Assembly (NCBI RefSeq): GCF_900277125.1
Contig: NZ_OPYN01000001.1
Span: 275,774 to 339,773 of the forward strand
Source of the DNA: Pseudomonas inefficax
Lineage (GTDB): Bacteria; Pseudomonadota; Gammaproteobacteria; Pseudomonadales; Pseudomonadaceae
Length of the DNA stretch: 64,000 bases
Reading direction: 5' to 3'
The position numbers were made by a program, and so were the translations under genes. Every line of letters starts with the position of its first letter. Position 1 is the stretch's first letter. The notes beneath the pieces were generated by a model. It was not told the origin of the DNA, did not search any database, and saw only the letters and a program-made list of their open reading frames with translations. Shown here in pieces: positions 1-8,298 of this stretch.

Positions 1-803
1 TCGACATCTATGATGCCAGCGAGTCGGACATCGACATCCAGGTTACCGGCTACCAGTGGAAGTGGCACTACAAATACCTTGGCCAGGATGTCGAGTTCTT
101 CAGCAACCTGGCCACCCCCACAGAGCAGATCCACAACAAGGCACCCAAGGACGAGCACTACCTGCTCGAAGTCGACCAACCGCTGGTGCTGCCGGTGGGC
201 GCCAAGGTGCGCTTCCTGGTGACCGCTGCCGATGTCATCCACTCCTGGTGGGTGCCGGCCTTCGCGGTCAAGCGTGATGCCATCCCCGGCTTCGTCAACG
301 AAGCCTGGACCCGTATCGAGAAACCAGGCATCTACCGCGGCCAGTGCACCGAGCTGTGCGGCAAGGATCACGGCTTCATGCCGGTGGTGGTCGAGGTCAA
401 GTCCAAGGCCGACTACGACACCTGGCTGGGCGAGCGCAAGGCCGAAGCTGCCAAGCTCAAGGAGCTGACCAGCAAGGAATGGACCCTGGAGGAACTGGTG
501 GAACGTGGTGACAAGGTCTACCACACCACTTGCGTGGCCTGTCACCAGGCCGAGGGCCAGGGCCTGCCGCCGATGTTCCCGGCGCTCAAGGGTTCGAAGA
601 TCGCCACAGGGCCGAAGGAAGCCCACCTGGGCATCGTCTTCCACGGCAAGCCCGGTACTGCCATGGCCGCGTTCGGCAAGCAGCTCTCGGAAGTCGACAT
701 CGCCGCCGTGGTCACCTACGAGCGCAACGCCTGGGGCAACAACAAGGGTGACATGGTCACGCCGAAGGACGTGCTGGCGCTGAAGCAGGCAGAAGCGCAA
801 TGA
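1..803 (+). CDS. coxB: Cytochrome c oxidase subunit II with fused cytochrome c domain (5' truncated)
   Basis: The gene runs in from the left edge in frame 3, so the N-terminal signal and the two membrane helices are missing. The visible part starts in the CuA cupredoxin domain (GYQWKWHYKY). It carries the CuA ligand motif CTELCGKDHGFM and ends with a cytochrome c domain containing the heme site CVACH. This fusion is typical of caa3-type oxidases, where subunit II takes electrons from a soluble cytochrome c and passes them via CuA to subunit I. It is followed after 43 bp by coxA, as expected for a cox operon. Identification is secure; only the 5' end is unseen. Confidence 0.96.
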   Translation, partial: DIYDASESDIDIQVTGYQWKWHYKYLGQDVEFFSNLATPTEQIHNKAPKDEHYLLEVDQPLVLPVGAKVRFLVTAADVIHSWWVPAFAVKRDAIPGFVNEAWTRIEKPGIYRGQCTELCGKDHGFMPVVVEVKSKADYDTWLGERKAEAAKLKELTSKEWTLEELVERGDKVYHTTCVACHQAEGQGLPPMFPALKGSKIATGPKEAHLGIVFHGKPGTAMAAFGKQLSEVDIAAVVTYERNAWGNNKGDMVTPKDVLALKQAEAQ

Positions 804-846
804 ACCGGGTTACTCGCGGCAATCAATGGATTGCAGGAGGCAGGAC

Positions 847-2436
847 ATGAGTGCAGTGATCGACGACCACGCCCACGGGCATGACCACGCGCACGGCCCG
901 GCCAAGGGCCTGATGCGCTGGGTCCTGACCACCAACCACAAGGACATCGGCACGATGTACCTGTGGTTCAGCTTCATCATGTTCCTGCTTGGCGGCTCGT
1001 TCGCCATGGTGATCCGCGCGGAGCTATTCCAGCCAGGCCTGCAGATCGTCCAGCCAGAGTTCTTCAACCAGATGACCACCATGCACGGCCTGATCATGGT
1101 GTTCGGTGCGGTGATGCCAGCCTTCGTCGGCCTCGCCAACTGGATGATCCCGCTGATGATTGGCGCGCCCGACATGGCCCTGCCGCGGATGAACAACTTC
1201 AGCTTCTGGCTGCTGCCGGCGGCTTTCCTGTTGCTGGTCTCGACCCTGTTCAGCCCGGGCGGCGGGCCCAACTTTGGCTGGACCTTCTACGCTCCGCTGT
1301 CCACCACCTACGCACCGGCCAGTGTCACCTTCTTCATCTTCGCCATCCACCTGATGGGTATCAGCTCGATCATGGGCGCGATCAACGTGATCGCCACCAT
1401 CCTCAACCTGCGCGCCCCGGGCATGACCCTGATGAAGATGCCACTGTTCGTCTGGACCTGGCTGATTACCGCGTTCCTGCTGATTGCGGTGATGCCGGTG
1501 CTGGCCGGCGTGGTGACCATGATGCTGATGGACATCCATTTCGGCACCAGCTTCTTCAGTGCTGCCGGCGGCGGTGACCCGGTGCTGTTCCAGCACGTGT
1601 TCTGGTTCTTCGGCCACCCCGAGGTATACATCATGATCCTGCCGGCCTTTGGCGCGGTCAGCTCGATCATCCCGGCGTTCTCGCGCAAGCCGCTGTTCGG
1701 CTACACCTCCATGGTTTACGCCACCGGCGCCATCGCCTTCCTGTCGTTCATCGTCTGGGCCCACCACATGTTCGTGGTCGGTATCCCGGTGGTCGGCGAA
1801 CTGTTCTTCATGTACGCCACCATGCTGATCGCCGTGCCTACCGGGGTGAAGGTGTTCAACTGGGTCAGCACCATGTGGGAAGGCTCGCTGACCTTCGAGA
1901 CGCCGATGCTGTTCGCCATCGCCTTCGTCATCCTGTTCACCATCGGCGGTTTCAGCGGGCTGATGCTTGCCATCGCACCGGCAGACTTCCAGTACCACGA
2001 CACCTATTTCGTGGTGGCGCACTTCCACTATGTGCTGGTGCCTGGGGCTATCTTCGGCATCTTCGCCTCGGCCTACTACTGGCTGCCGAAATGGACCGGC
2101 CACATGTACGACGAAACCCTTGGCAAGCTGCACTTCTGGCTATCGTTCATCGGCATGAACATGGCCTTCTTCCCCATGCACTTCGTGGGGTTGGCCGGCA
2201 TGCCACGGCGAATTCCCGACTACAACCTGCAATTCGCCGACTTCAACATGGTGTCGTCGATCGGCGCGTTCATGTTCGGCGCCACGCAGATCTTCTTCCT
2301 GTTCATTGTCATCAAGTGCATCCGCGGCGGTGCGCCGGCACCGGCCAAGCCATGGGATGGCGCCGAGGGCCTGGAGTGGTCGATCCCTTCGCCTGCGCCG
2401 TATCACACCTTCCAGACGCCACCGGAAGTGAAATAG
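847..2436 (+). CDS. coxA: Cytochrome c oxidase subunit I
   Basis: This is the catalytic heme-copper oxidase subunit (a/a3 hemes, CuB), which reduces oxygen to water and pumps protons in the inner membrane. The 529-aa protein has about 12 hydrophobic helices. It carries GHPEVY (CuB His and cross-linked Tyr), AVPTGVKVFNW of the K-channel, the N...D segment of the D-channel (NWMIPLMIGAPDM) and VVAHFHYVL (heme ligands). The N-terminus is His-rich (DDHAHGHDHAHG). I chose the ATG at 847 because GGAGG lies at 836-840. An in-frame start at 826 would add seven residues without a good ribosome binding site. It lies between coxB and ctaG in the operon. Confidence 0.97.
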   Translation: MSAVIDDHAHGHDHAHGPAKGLMRWVLTTNHKDIGTMYLWFSFIMFLLGGSFAMVIRAELFQPGLQIVQPEFFNQMTTMHGLIMVFGAVMPAFVGLANWMIPLMIGAPDMALPRMNNFSFWLLPAAFLLLVSTLFSPGGGPNFGWTFYAPLSTTYAPASVTFFIFAIHLMGISSIMGAINVIATILNLRAPGMTLMKMPLFVWTWLITAFLLIAVMPVLAGVVTMMLMDIHFGTSFFSAAGGGDPVLFQHVFWFFGHPEVYIMILPAFGAVSSIIPAFSRKPLFGYTSMVYATGAIAFLSFIVWAHHMFVVGIPVVGELFFMYATMLIAVPTGVKVFNWVSTMWEGSLTFETPMLFAIAFVILFTIGGFSGLMLAIAPADFQYHDTYFVVAHFHYVLVPGAIFGIFASAYYWLPKWTGHMYDETLGKLHFWLSFIGMNMAFFPMHFVGLAGMPRRIPDYNLQFADFNMVSSIGAFMFGATQIFFLFIVIKCIRGGAPAPAKPWDGAEGLEWSIPSPAPYHTFQTPPEVK

Positions 2437-2446
2437 GAACCGTGCC

Positions 2447-3013
2447 ATGAATGGCCTTTCGCTGAAACGCCTGGTGTTGCGCCTGTTGATGCTGACGGTG
2501 GTGATGTTCGCCTTCGGCTTCGCCCTGGTGCCTATCTATGACGTGATGTGCAAGGCCTTCGGCATCAACGGCAAGACCGGTGGGCAGTATGAAGGCAGCC
2601 AGGTCAGCGACACGACGCGTTCGGTGCGGGTGCAGTTCATGTCGACCAATGCCAGCGACATGGTCTGGGACTTCTACTCCACCGCAGACCAGCTGGAGGT
2701 CAACCCGGGAGCGGTGAACCAGATGATCTTCATTGCCCACAACCCGACCGATCGGCCGATGAGTGCGCAAGCCATTCCCAGCATCACCCCGGCCGAGGCC
2801 GCGGCGTACTTCCACAAGACCGAGTGCTTCTGCTTCACCCAGCAGGTGCTGCAGCCCGGTGAACGCATCGAGATGCCGGTGCGCTTCATCGTCGACCGCG
2901 ACCTGCCGGCCAGCGTGAAGCACCTGACACTGGCCTACACCTTGTTCGACATCACCGCTCGCCACCCGCCGGTCGCGCATGTCGCGGCCCAGGACGTTCA
3001 GGGCGCCCGTTAA
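2447..3013 (+). CDS. ctaG: Cytochrome c oxidase assembly protein CtaG/Cox11
   Basis: This 188-aa protein has one N-terminal membrane helix (residues about 8-28) and a periplasmic beta domain. The Cu(I)-binding motif CFCF sits in TECFCFTQQ, as in Cox11 proteins, which insert copper into the CuB site of subunit I. It starts 10 bp after coxA and ends 16 bp before coxC, so it is almost certainly co-transcribed with the structural genes. Length and architecture are normal for the family. Confidence 0.95.
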   Translation: MNGLSLKRLVLRLLMLTVVMFAFGFALVPIYDVMCKAFGINGKTGGQYEGSQVSDTTRSVRVQFMSTNASDMVWDFYSTADQLEVNPGAVNQMIFIAHNPTDRPMSAQAIPSITPAEAAAYFHKTECFCFTQQVLQPGERIEMPVRFIVDRDLPASVKHLTLAYTLFDITARHPPVAHVAAQDVQGAR

Positions 3014-3029
3014 GGGAAGGAGAACAGCA

Positions 3030-3917
3030 ATGGCAAGTCATGAGCACTACTACGTTCCGGCGCAGAGCAAGTGGCCGATCATCGCCACCATCGGCATGTT
3101 CATCACGGTGTTCGGCCTGGGCACCTGGTTCAACGACATGAAGGCTGGCCACCCCGACTCGCACGGGCCGCTGATTTTCTTCATTGGCGCGTTGTTCCTG
3201 GCCTACATGCTGTTCGGCTGGTTCGGTTCGGTGGTGCGGGAAAGCCGCGCGGGGCTGTACAGCCCGCAGCTGGACCGCTCGTTCCGCTGGGGCATGAGCT
3301 GGTTCATCTTTTCCGAGGTGATGTTCTTCCTGGCGTTTTTCGGTGCGCTGTTCTACGTGCGCGTGCTGGCCGGGCCGTGGCTGGGCGGTGATGGGGCCAA
3401 GGGTGTTGCGCACATGTTGTGGCCGACCTTCGAATTCACCTGGCCGCTGCTGCACACGCCCGACCCGAAACTGTTCCCGCCACCCAAGGAAGTGATCGAC
3501 CCGTGGCACCTGCCGCTGATCAACACCATCTTGCTGGTCAGCTCCAGCGTGACCATCACCATCGCCCACCATGCCCTGCGCCGTGACCACCGTGGCCCGC
3601 TGAAATTCTGGATGGCGCTGACCATCGTCCTGGGCGCCAGCTTCATCGCGTTGCAGGCCTACGAGTACCACGAGGCCTATACCAAGCTGGGGCTGACGCT
3701 GGGGTCGGGGATCTATGGCGCGACGTTCTTCATGCTCACCGGCTTCCACGGCGCCCACGTGACCTTGGGCACGATCATCCTGATCGTGATGTTCGTGCGC
3801 ATCTTGCGCGGGCATTTCAACCCGGAGAAACACTTTGGTTTCGAGGCGGCCAGTTGGTACTGGCACTTCGTCGATGTGGTGTGGGTGGGGTTGTTCATCT
3901 TTGTCTATGTGCTTTAG
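3030..3917 (+). CDS. coxC: Cytochrome c oxidase subunit III
   Basis: This 295-aa integral membrane protein has seven predicted helices. It contains family segments such as WGMSWFIFSEVMFFLAFF near the middle and GFHGAHVTLG and WYWHFVDVVW at the C-terminus. It stabilises subunit I and the proton uptake path. I chose the ATG at 3030 (AAGGGAAGGAGAACAGCA upstream). The open frame extends back to 2979 but that would overlap ctaG. It is the last structural gene of the cox set and is followed by a REP pair. Confidence 0.96.
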   Translation: MASHEHYYVPAQSKWPIIATIGMFITVFGLGTWFNDMKAGHPDSHGPLIFFIGALFLAYMLFGWFGSVVRESRAGLYSPQLDRSFRWGMSWFIFSEVMFFLAFFGALFYVRVLAGPWLGGDGAKGVAHMLWPTFEFTWPLLHTPDPKLFPPPKEVIDPWHLPLINTILLVSSSVTITIAHHALRRDHRGPLKFWMALTIVLGASFIALQAYEYHEAYTKLGLTLGSGIYGATFFMLTGFHGAHVTLGTIILIVMFVRILRGHFNPEKHFGFEAASWYWHFVDVVWVGLFIFVYVL

Positions 3918-3918
3918 G

Positions 3919-4010
3919 GCCAATCGCCGGCAAGCCAGCTCCCACAGGATCACACAGGGCCTGAGACATATGGTGATCCCTGTGGGAGCTGGCTTGCCGG
4001 CGATGAGGCC
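3919..4010. repeat. REP pair (class B), convergent junction coxC / DUF2909
   Basis: Two inverted copies of a palindromic unit with core ATCGCCGGCAAGCCAGCTCC face each other around a short spacer. The first copy is at 3923-3948 and the reverse copy at 3979-4004. GGCC flanks extend the symmetry. It can fold into a long hairpin between two converging genes and probably limits read-through. Confidence 0.9.
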
Positions 4011-4028
4011 ATCAAAACAAGTGCAGTT

Positions 4029-4232
4029 TTAGAAGGGGGCATGCGACACCAGCTGACCGCTTATGAAGCCCCAGGCCACCAAACCGATGGTAAGCGCCGC
4101 CAGGGTCACCCGCACGGTCAGTGCTTTCAGCAAACGGGTCGAGTTTTCATCGTCCTTGACCAGAAACACCAGGCCACTGAACAGGCTGGCAATCGTGGCC
4201 AACAGCATCAGGACAATCGCGGCCTTGAGCAT
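4029..4232 (-). CDS. DUF2909 family twin-helix membrane protein
   Basis: A 67-aa protein beginning MLKAAIVLMLLATIASLFSG. It has two hydrophobic helices (about residues 4-24 and 40-60) joined by a short charged loop (KDDENSTRLL). Small DUF2909 proteins of this kind are typically found opposite the cox assembly genes in pseudomonads, but no function is known to me. A longer frame runs upstream, but the internal ATG at 4232 gives the family-sized product. The gene is divergent from the SURF1 gene 63 bp away, so the two probably share a promoter region. Confidence 0.85.
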   Translation of the reverse strand: MLKAAIVLMLLATIASLFSGLVFLVKDDENSTRLLKALTVRVTLAALTIGLVAWGFISGQLVSHAPF

Positions 4233-4295
4233 GGCGATACTCCGGGGGGATGCGGTGATGTGGATAAGTATAGCGATCGGCCCGGCGAGGCTCCG

Positions 4296-5033
4296 ATGAG
4301 GCCGTTTCGTCCGGGCTGGGTACCAACCCTGGTGGTGCTTGCGCTGCTGCCGGGGCTGATCGCGCTCGGCTGCTGGCAACTCGGCCGTGCCGAGGAAAAA
4401 CGCGTGCTGCTGGCCGCGTATGCCGAACGACGGGTCGAAGCGCCAGTGGCCACGGCCCAACTGACGGCGAACCAGGACAATGCCTTCCGCCGCGTGCATC
4501 TCTATGGCCGCTTCGACGCCGAGCACAGCCTGCTGCTGGACAACCGCATGCGCGATGGCCAGGCCGGCGTCGAGCTGCTGCAACCCTTCCATGATCAGGC
4601 CAGCGGCGTGTGGCTGCTGGTCAACCGCGGCTGGCTGCCCTGGCCGGACCGCCGCATGCCGGTGCAATTCGATACCCCTGCCCAGGCGTTGGCGCTGGAC
4701 GCTTCGGTGTATGTCGCGCCTGGCAGCACCTTTCAGCTGCATCCCGACCCTGCAGGCGGCCAGTGGCCGCACCTGCTGACCGCCGTGGATGCCACGCAGC
4801 TGTGGCAGCAGCTCGATCGCGAAGGCTTCGCCCACGAATTGCGCCTGGAACCCGGCCCGGCGACCTATCGCCTGGACTGGCCGGTCGTTGCGATGGGCCC
4901 GGAAAAACACCTGGGTTACGCCGTGCAATGGTTTGCCCTGGCAACCACTTTGGTACTGCTCTACCTCTACTTCGGCTGGCACCACAACAAGGAGAAACGC
5001 CATGGCCACCGCCACTCCACTGGAAGTGCCTGA
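4296..5033 (+). CDS. SURF1 family cytochrome oxidase biogenesis protein
   Basis: This 245-aa protein has the SURF1 layout: an N-terminal helix (PTLVVLALLPGLIALGCWQL), a periplasmic domain and a C-terminal helix (WFALATTLVLLYLYF). SURF1 proteins help insert heme a into subunit I. The family motifs GCWQLGRAEEK and LLVNRGWLP are present. I chose the ATG at 4296; the open frame continues back to 4041 through the divergent DUF2909 gene and is not plausible there. Its end overlaps the next gene by 32 bp, suggesting translational coupling. Confidence 0.92.
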   Translation: MRPFRPGWVPTLVVLALLPGLIALGCWQLGRAEEKRVLLAAYAERRVEAPVATAQLTANQDNAFRRVHLYGRFDAEHSLLLDNRMRDGQAGVELLQPFHDQASGVWLLVNRGWLPWPDRRMPVQFDTPAQALALDASVYVAPGSTFQLHPDPAGGQWPHLLTAVDATQLWQQLDREGFAHELRLEPGPATYRLDWPVVAMGPEKHLGYAVQWFALATTLVLLYLYFGWHHNKEKRHGHRHSTGSA

Positions 5034-5583
5034 ACGTAGCAAACCCAGAGCCCGCGGGCGTTTGCAGCTGCTGCTGATTCTACTGGTGGTGCTCGGGCCG
5101 ATGGTTCTGGCCACCAGCATGTACAAGCTCAAGTTCTGGGTGCCGGATGGCCGCAGCTACCACGGCGTGATGATCGGCAACGGCGAGAGCCTTTCCGATC
5201 TCGGCGTGGCGGGCCAGAACGAGCGCTGGCAGCTTCTGGTGAGCACACCCACAGCCTGTGCCGAGGATTGCCAGCGGCTGGTGTACCTGGCCCGGCAGAT
5301 CCAGGTCGGCCTGGGCCGTGATGCCAGCCGTGCCAGCCATGCCCTGGCGGCCGCCCAGCCGGCAAGTGCCGACTACCAGGCGTTGCTCAGTCGCGAATAC
5401 CCACAGTTGCAGCACTACCCGCTGGATGCGCAACGCTACCTGCAAAAGGTCGGCGAGGCCGGCCCGCAGCTGTGGATCGTCGACCCACACGGCAACCTGG
5501 TGCTGCGCTACGACGCCAAGGTCGACGGCAAGCATGTGCTGGACGACCTGCGCCACCTGCTCAAGCTGTCCAACATCGGCTAG
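5002..5583 (+). CDS. Membrane-anchored Sco-like protein with CxxxC (hypothetical)
   Basis: This 193-aa protein is usually labelled hypothetical. It has a single N-terminal membrane helix (residues about 20-40) and a periplasmic domain. That domain shows a short beta strand (WQLLVSTPT) followed by CAEDC at residues 86-90, and later WIVDPHGNLVLRYD with His163. Sco copper chaperones use exactly this arrangement, CxxxC then a distant His. The Sco protein encoded at 7547-8179 has CPDIC at 84-88 and His173. I infer a divergent Sco/thioredoxin-like copper or redox factor for the CuA site. The start lies inside the SURF1 gene behind AAGGAG, and ctaA follows after 9 bp. Confidence 0.85.
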   Translation: MATATPLEVPERSKPRARGRLQLLLILLVVLGPMVLATSMYKLKFWVPDGRSYHGVMIGNGESLSDLGVAGQNERWQLLVSTPTACAEDCQRLVYLARQIQVGLGRDASRASHALAAAQPASADYQALLSREYPQLQHYPLDAQRYLQKVGEAGPQLWIVDPHGNLVLRYDAKVDGKHVLDDLRHLLKLSNIG

Positions 5584-5592
5584 GAGCCTGTC

Positions 5593-6672
5593 ATGGCCAG
5601 ACCCGGATTCCGCCTTGCTGTGTTTGCCACCCTGCTGGCACTGCTGGTCGTCCTGCTCGGTGCCTATACCCGCCTGACCCACGCCGGCCTCGGCTGCCCG
5701 GACTGGCCGGGTTGCTACGGCTTCATCAGCGTGCCCAAGAGCGAAGCGCAGCTGGCTCATGCCGAGCTGCATTTTCCCGAACACCCGGTGGAAGCCGCCA
5801 AAGGTTGGGCCGAGATGGTCCACCGCTACTTCGCCGGTACCCTGGCAATGGTGATCGCCCTGCTCGCCTTGCAGGCGCTGCGCCGGCATGCCCGTGATGG
5901 CCAGCCTTATCGCCTGCCCCTGCTGTTGCTGGGCGTGGTGCTGGCCCAGGCAGCCTTCGGCATGTGGACGGTCACCCTCAAGCTGTGGCCGCAGGTGGTC
6001 ACCGCGCATCTACTCGGTGGCTTCACTACCCTGAGCTTGTTGTTCCTGTTGTCCCTGCGTCTGTCCCGGGCCTTTGCGCCCTTGCCAAAGCTACCATTGA
6101 GCCTGCGCCGGATCGCCGCGCTGGCCTTGCTGGTGGTGATCGGCCAGATCGCCCTGGGCGGCTGGGTCAGTGCCAACTACGCGGCCGTCGCCTGCATCGA
6201 CCTGCCCACCTGCCACGGCCAGTGGTGGCCGGCGGCGGACTTCAGCAATGGCTTCCACCTGACCCAGCACGTCGGACCCAACTATCTGGGCGGGCAGCTG
6301 GACAGTGATGCGCGCACGGCCATCCACATCAGCCACCGCCTGGGCGCATTGCTGGTGACCTGTGTGCTGCTGATGCTCAGCTGGAAGCTGCACCGTTGTG
6401 GCCTCCCTGGCCTGGCGCGGCTGGTGCTGCTGGCGCTGGTGGTGCAAGTTGGCCTGGGCATCAGCAATGTGCTGCTGCACCTGCCGCTGGCCGTGGCCGT
6501 GGCGCACAACGCCGGTGGTGCGCTGTTGCTGCTGAGCATGGTGCTTGTGAACTACCGCATCCGCGTGGTCGACAAGGTTCGCGTGGGCGTTGGCCATGGC
6601 TGGCGCCTGCGGCCCGTGGCAGGCGTGGGCATCTCCCACCACATGAGGAATGATTCGTGGCGACGCTTCTGA
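5593..6672 (+). CDS. ctaA: Heme A synthase CtaA/Cox15
   Basis: This 359-aa polytopic protein has eight predicted helices in two four-helix halves. It converts heme O to heme A by oxidising a methyl group. Heme-ligand histidines are visible in MVHRYFAGTL, TAHLLGG, HISHRLGALL and VAHNAGGALL. A cysteine pair occurs in CIDLPTCHGQWWP, as in bacterial Cox15. It overlaps the start of ctaB by 16 bp, so the two heme-modifying enzymes are translationally linked. Confidence 0.95.
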   Translation: MARPGFRLAVFATLLALLVVLLGAYTRLTHAGLGCPDWPGCYGFISVPKSEAQLAHAELHFPEHPVEAAKGWAEMVHRYFAGTLAMVIALLALQALRRHARDGQPYRLPLLLLGVVLAQAAFGMWTVTLKLWPQVVTAHLLGGFTTLSLLFLLSLRLSRAFAPLPKLPLSLRRIAALALLVVIGQIALGGWVSANYAAVACIDLPTCHGQWWPAADFSNGFHLTQHVGPNYLGGQLDSDARTAIHISHRLGALLVTCVLLMLSWKLHRCGLPGLARLVLLALVVQVGLGISNVLLHLPLAVAVAHNAGGALLLLSMVLVNYRIRVVDKVRVGVGHGWRLRPVAGVGISHHMRNDSWRRF

Positions 6673-7550
6673 GCGCACAGAGGGCATGTTGGCGTGATTA
6701 CCTGGAGCTGACCAAACCCAAGGTGGTGGTGCTCATGCTGATCACCTCGCTGGCGGGCATGTTCCTTGCCACCCGTGCGGGTGTCAGCTGGAGCGTGCTG
6801 CTGTTCGGCAACCTGGGCATCGGTTTGTGTGCAGGCGGCGCGGCGGTGGTCAACCATGTGGTGGACCGACGCATCGACGCGTTGATGGCGCGTACCCACA
6901 AGCGCCCGCTGGCCCAGGGCCGGGTCGGGCCGCTGCCTGCGTTGCTGTTCGCCCTGGTGCTGGCGCTGCTGGGCATGGCCCTGCTGCTGGTGTTCACAAA
7001 CCCCCTCACCGCCTGGCTGACGCTGGCTTCCCTGCTCGGCTATGCGGTGCTCTACACCGGCTTTCTCAAGCGTGCCACACCGCAGAACATCGTCATCGGT
7101 GGCTTGGCTGGTGCCGCCCCGCCATTGCTGGGCTGGGTGGCGGTCAGTGGGCATGTCAGCGCCGAGCCCCTGCTGCTGGTGCTGATCATCTTCGCCTGGA
7201 CCCCACCCCACTTCTGGGCCCTGGCCATCCACCGCAAGGAGGAATACGCCAAGGCCGATATCCCGATGCTGCCGGTGACCCACGGCGAGCGCTACACCAA
7301 GCTGCATATCCTGCTGTACACCTTGGTATTGCTGGCGGTAAGCCTGCTGCCCTATGCCATCCACATGAGCGGCCTGCTGTACCTGGCCTGCGCCCTGGTG
7401 CTGGGCCTGCGCTTCCTGCAATGGGCCTGGGTGTTGTACCGTGGCAGCCGGCCGCACGCGGCGATCGGTACCTTCAAGTACTCTATCGGCTACCTGTTCG
7501 CGCTGTTCATCGCGCTACTTCTCGACCATTACCTGTTGCTGAACCTATGA
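6657..7550 (+). CDS. ctaB: Protoheme IX farnesyltransferase (heme O synthase)
   Basis: This 297-aa UbiA-type prenyltransferase adds a farnesyl group to protoheme, making heme O, the substrate of CtaA. The first Asp-rich site is NHVVDRRIDALMARTHKRPL, the second region is HRKEEYAKADIPMLPV, and about nine membrane helices follow the family pattern. The start codon is GTG at 6657 within the end of ctaA. It overlaps the following sco gene by 4 bp (ATGA). In many genomes the same family is called cyoE. Confidence 0.95.
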   Translation: MATLLSAQRACWRDYLELTKPKVVVLMLITSLAGMFLATRAGVSWSVLLFGNLGIGLCAGGAAVVNHVVDRRIDALMARTHKRPLAQGRVGPLPALLFALVLALLGMALLLVFTNPLTAWLTLASLLGYAVLYTGFLKRATPQNIVIGGLAGAAPPLLGWVAVSGHVSAEPLLLVLIIFAWTPPHFWALAIHRKEEYAKADIPMLPVTHGERYTKLHILLYTLVLLAVSLLPYAIHMSGLLYLACALVLGLRFLQWAWVLYRGSRPHAAIGTFKYSIGYLFALFIALLLDHYLLLNL

Positions 7551-8179
7551 CCCGAACTCAGAAAACCGTCTTCATCCTCGTTGCCCTGGTCGCGTTGATC
7601 CTGGGCCTGACCGTCAACAAGGTGCTCAATGGCCGCGACCAGCCGAACCCCGCCGAGCTGATTGATGCCGGCATCATCCTGCTGCCGCAGAGCCGTACCG
7701 TGGCCGATGTGACCATGACCAACCAGGAAGGCCAGCCGGTGCAACTGGATGACCTGAAGGGCAAATGGTCGCTACTGTTCTTCGGCTACACCTACTGCCC
7801 GGACATCTGCCCGACCACCCTGGCCCAGCTGCGCCAGGTGAAGAGCGAGCTGCCCAAGGAAGCCGTCGACCGGCTGCAGGTGGTGCTGGTGAGCGTGGAT
7901 CCGAACCGCGACACGCCGAACCAGCTGAAGCAGTACCTGGGTTATTTCGACAAAGATTTCGTCGGGTTGGCGGGGTCGATCGAGGATACCCAGAAACTGG
8001 CCAATGCCTTGAGCATTCCGTTCATTCCGGCCGATACCAGCAAGCCGGGGTATACCGTGGATCACAGCGGCAACCTGGCGGTTGTGGGACCGGATGGGCG
8101 TCAGCGCGGGTTCATTCGGGCGCCGTTCAATAACCAGAAGCTGGTGGCGCAGTTGCCGGGGCTTGTGAAGCGGGATTGA
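7547..8179 (+). CDS. sco1: SCO1/SenC family copper chaperone
   Basis: This 210-aa protein has an N-terminal membrane anchor and a thioredoxin-fold periplasmic domain. The Cu-binding motif CPDIC is at residues 84-88 in FGYTYCPDICPTTL, with the third ligand His173 in VDHSGNL. It delivers copper to, or reduces, the CuA site of subunit II. It starts in the stop region of ctaB (ATGA overlap) and ends the assembly operon. A second, divergent CxxxC protein lies earlier in the same operon at 5002-5583. Confidence 0.95.
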   Translation: MTRTQKTVFILVALVALILGLTVNKVLNGRDQPNPAELIDAGIILLPQSRTVADVTMTNQEGQPVQLDDLKGKWSLLFFGYTYCPDICPTTLAQLRQVKSELPKEAVDRLQVVLVSVDPNRDTPNQLKQYLGYFDKDFVGLAGSIEDTQKLANALSIPFIPADTSKPGYTVDHSGNLAVVGPDGRQRGFIRAPFNNQKLVAQLPGLVKRD

Positions 8180-8192
8180 GTTAGCCCCAAAA

Positions 8193-8278
8193 GCTTCGCG
8201 GGTAAACCCGCTCCCACAGGGATAGCGCCAGGCTCACGGCCTACGCTGTACCTGTGGGAGCGGGTTTACCCGCGAAGA
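8193..8278. repeat. REP pair (class A), convergent junction sco / metQ
   Basis: Inverted copies of GCTTCGCGGGTAAACCCGCT / CTCCCACAGG at 8193-8220 and its complement at 8251-8278, with a 30-bp spacer. This is the classic P. putida REP sequence at the tail-to-tail junction. Confidence 0.92.
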
Positions 8279-8298
8279 ACCCAGCGCGATTATTCGGC

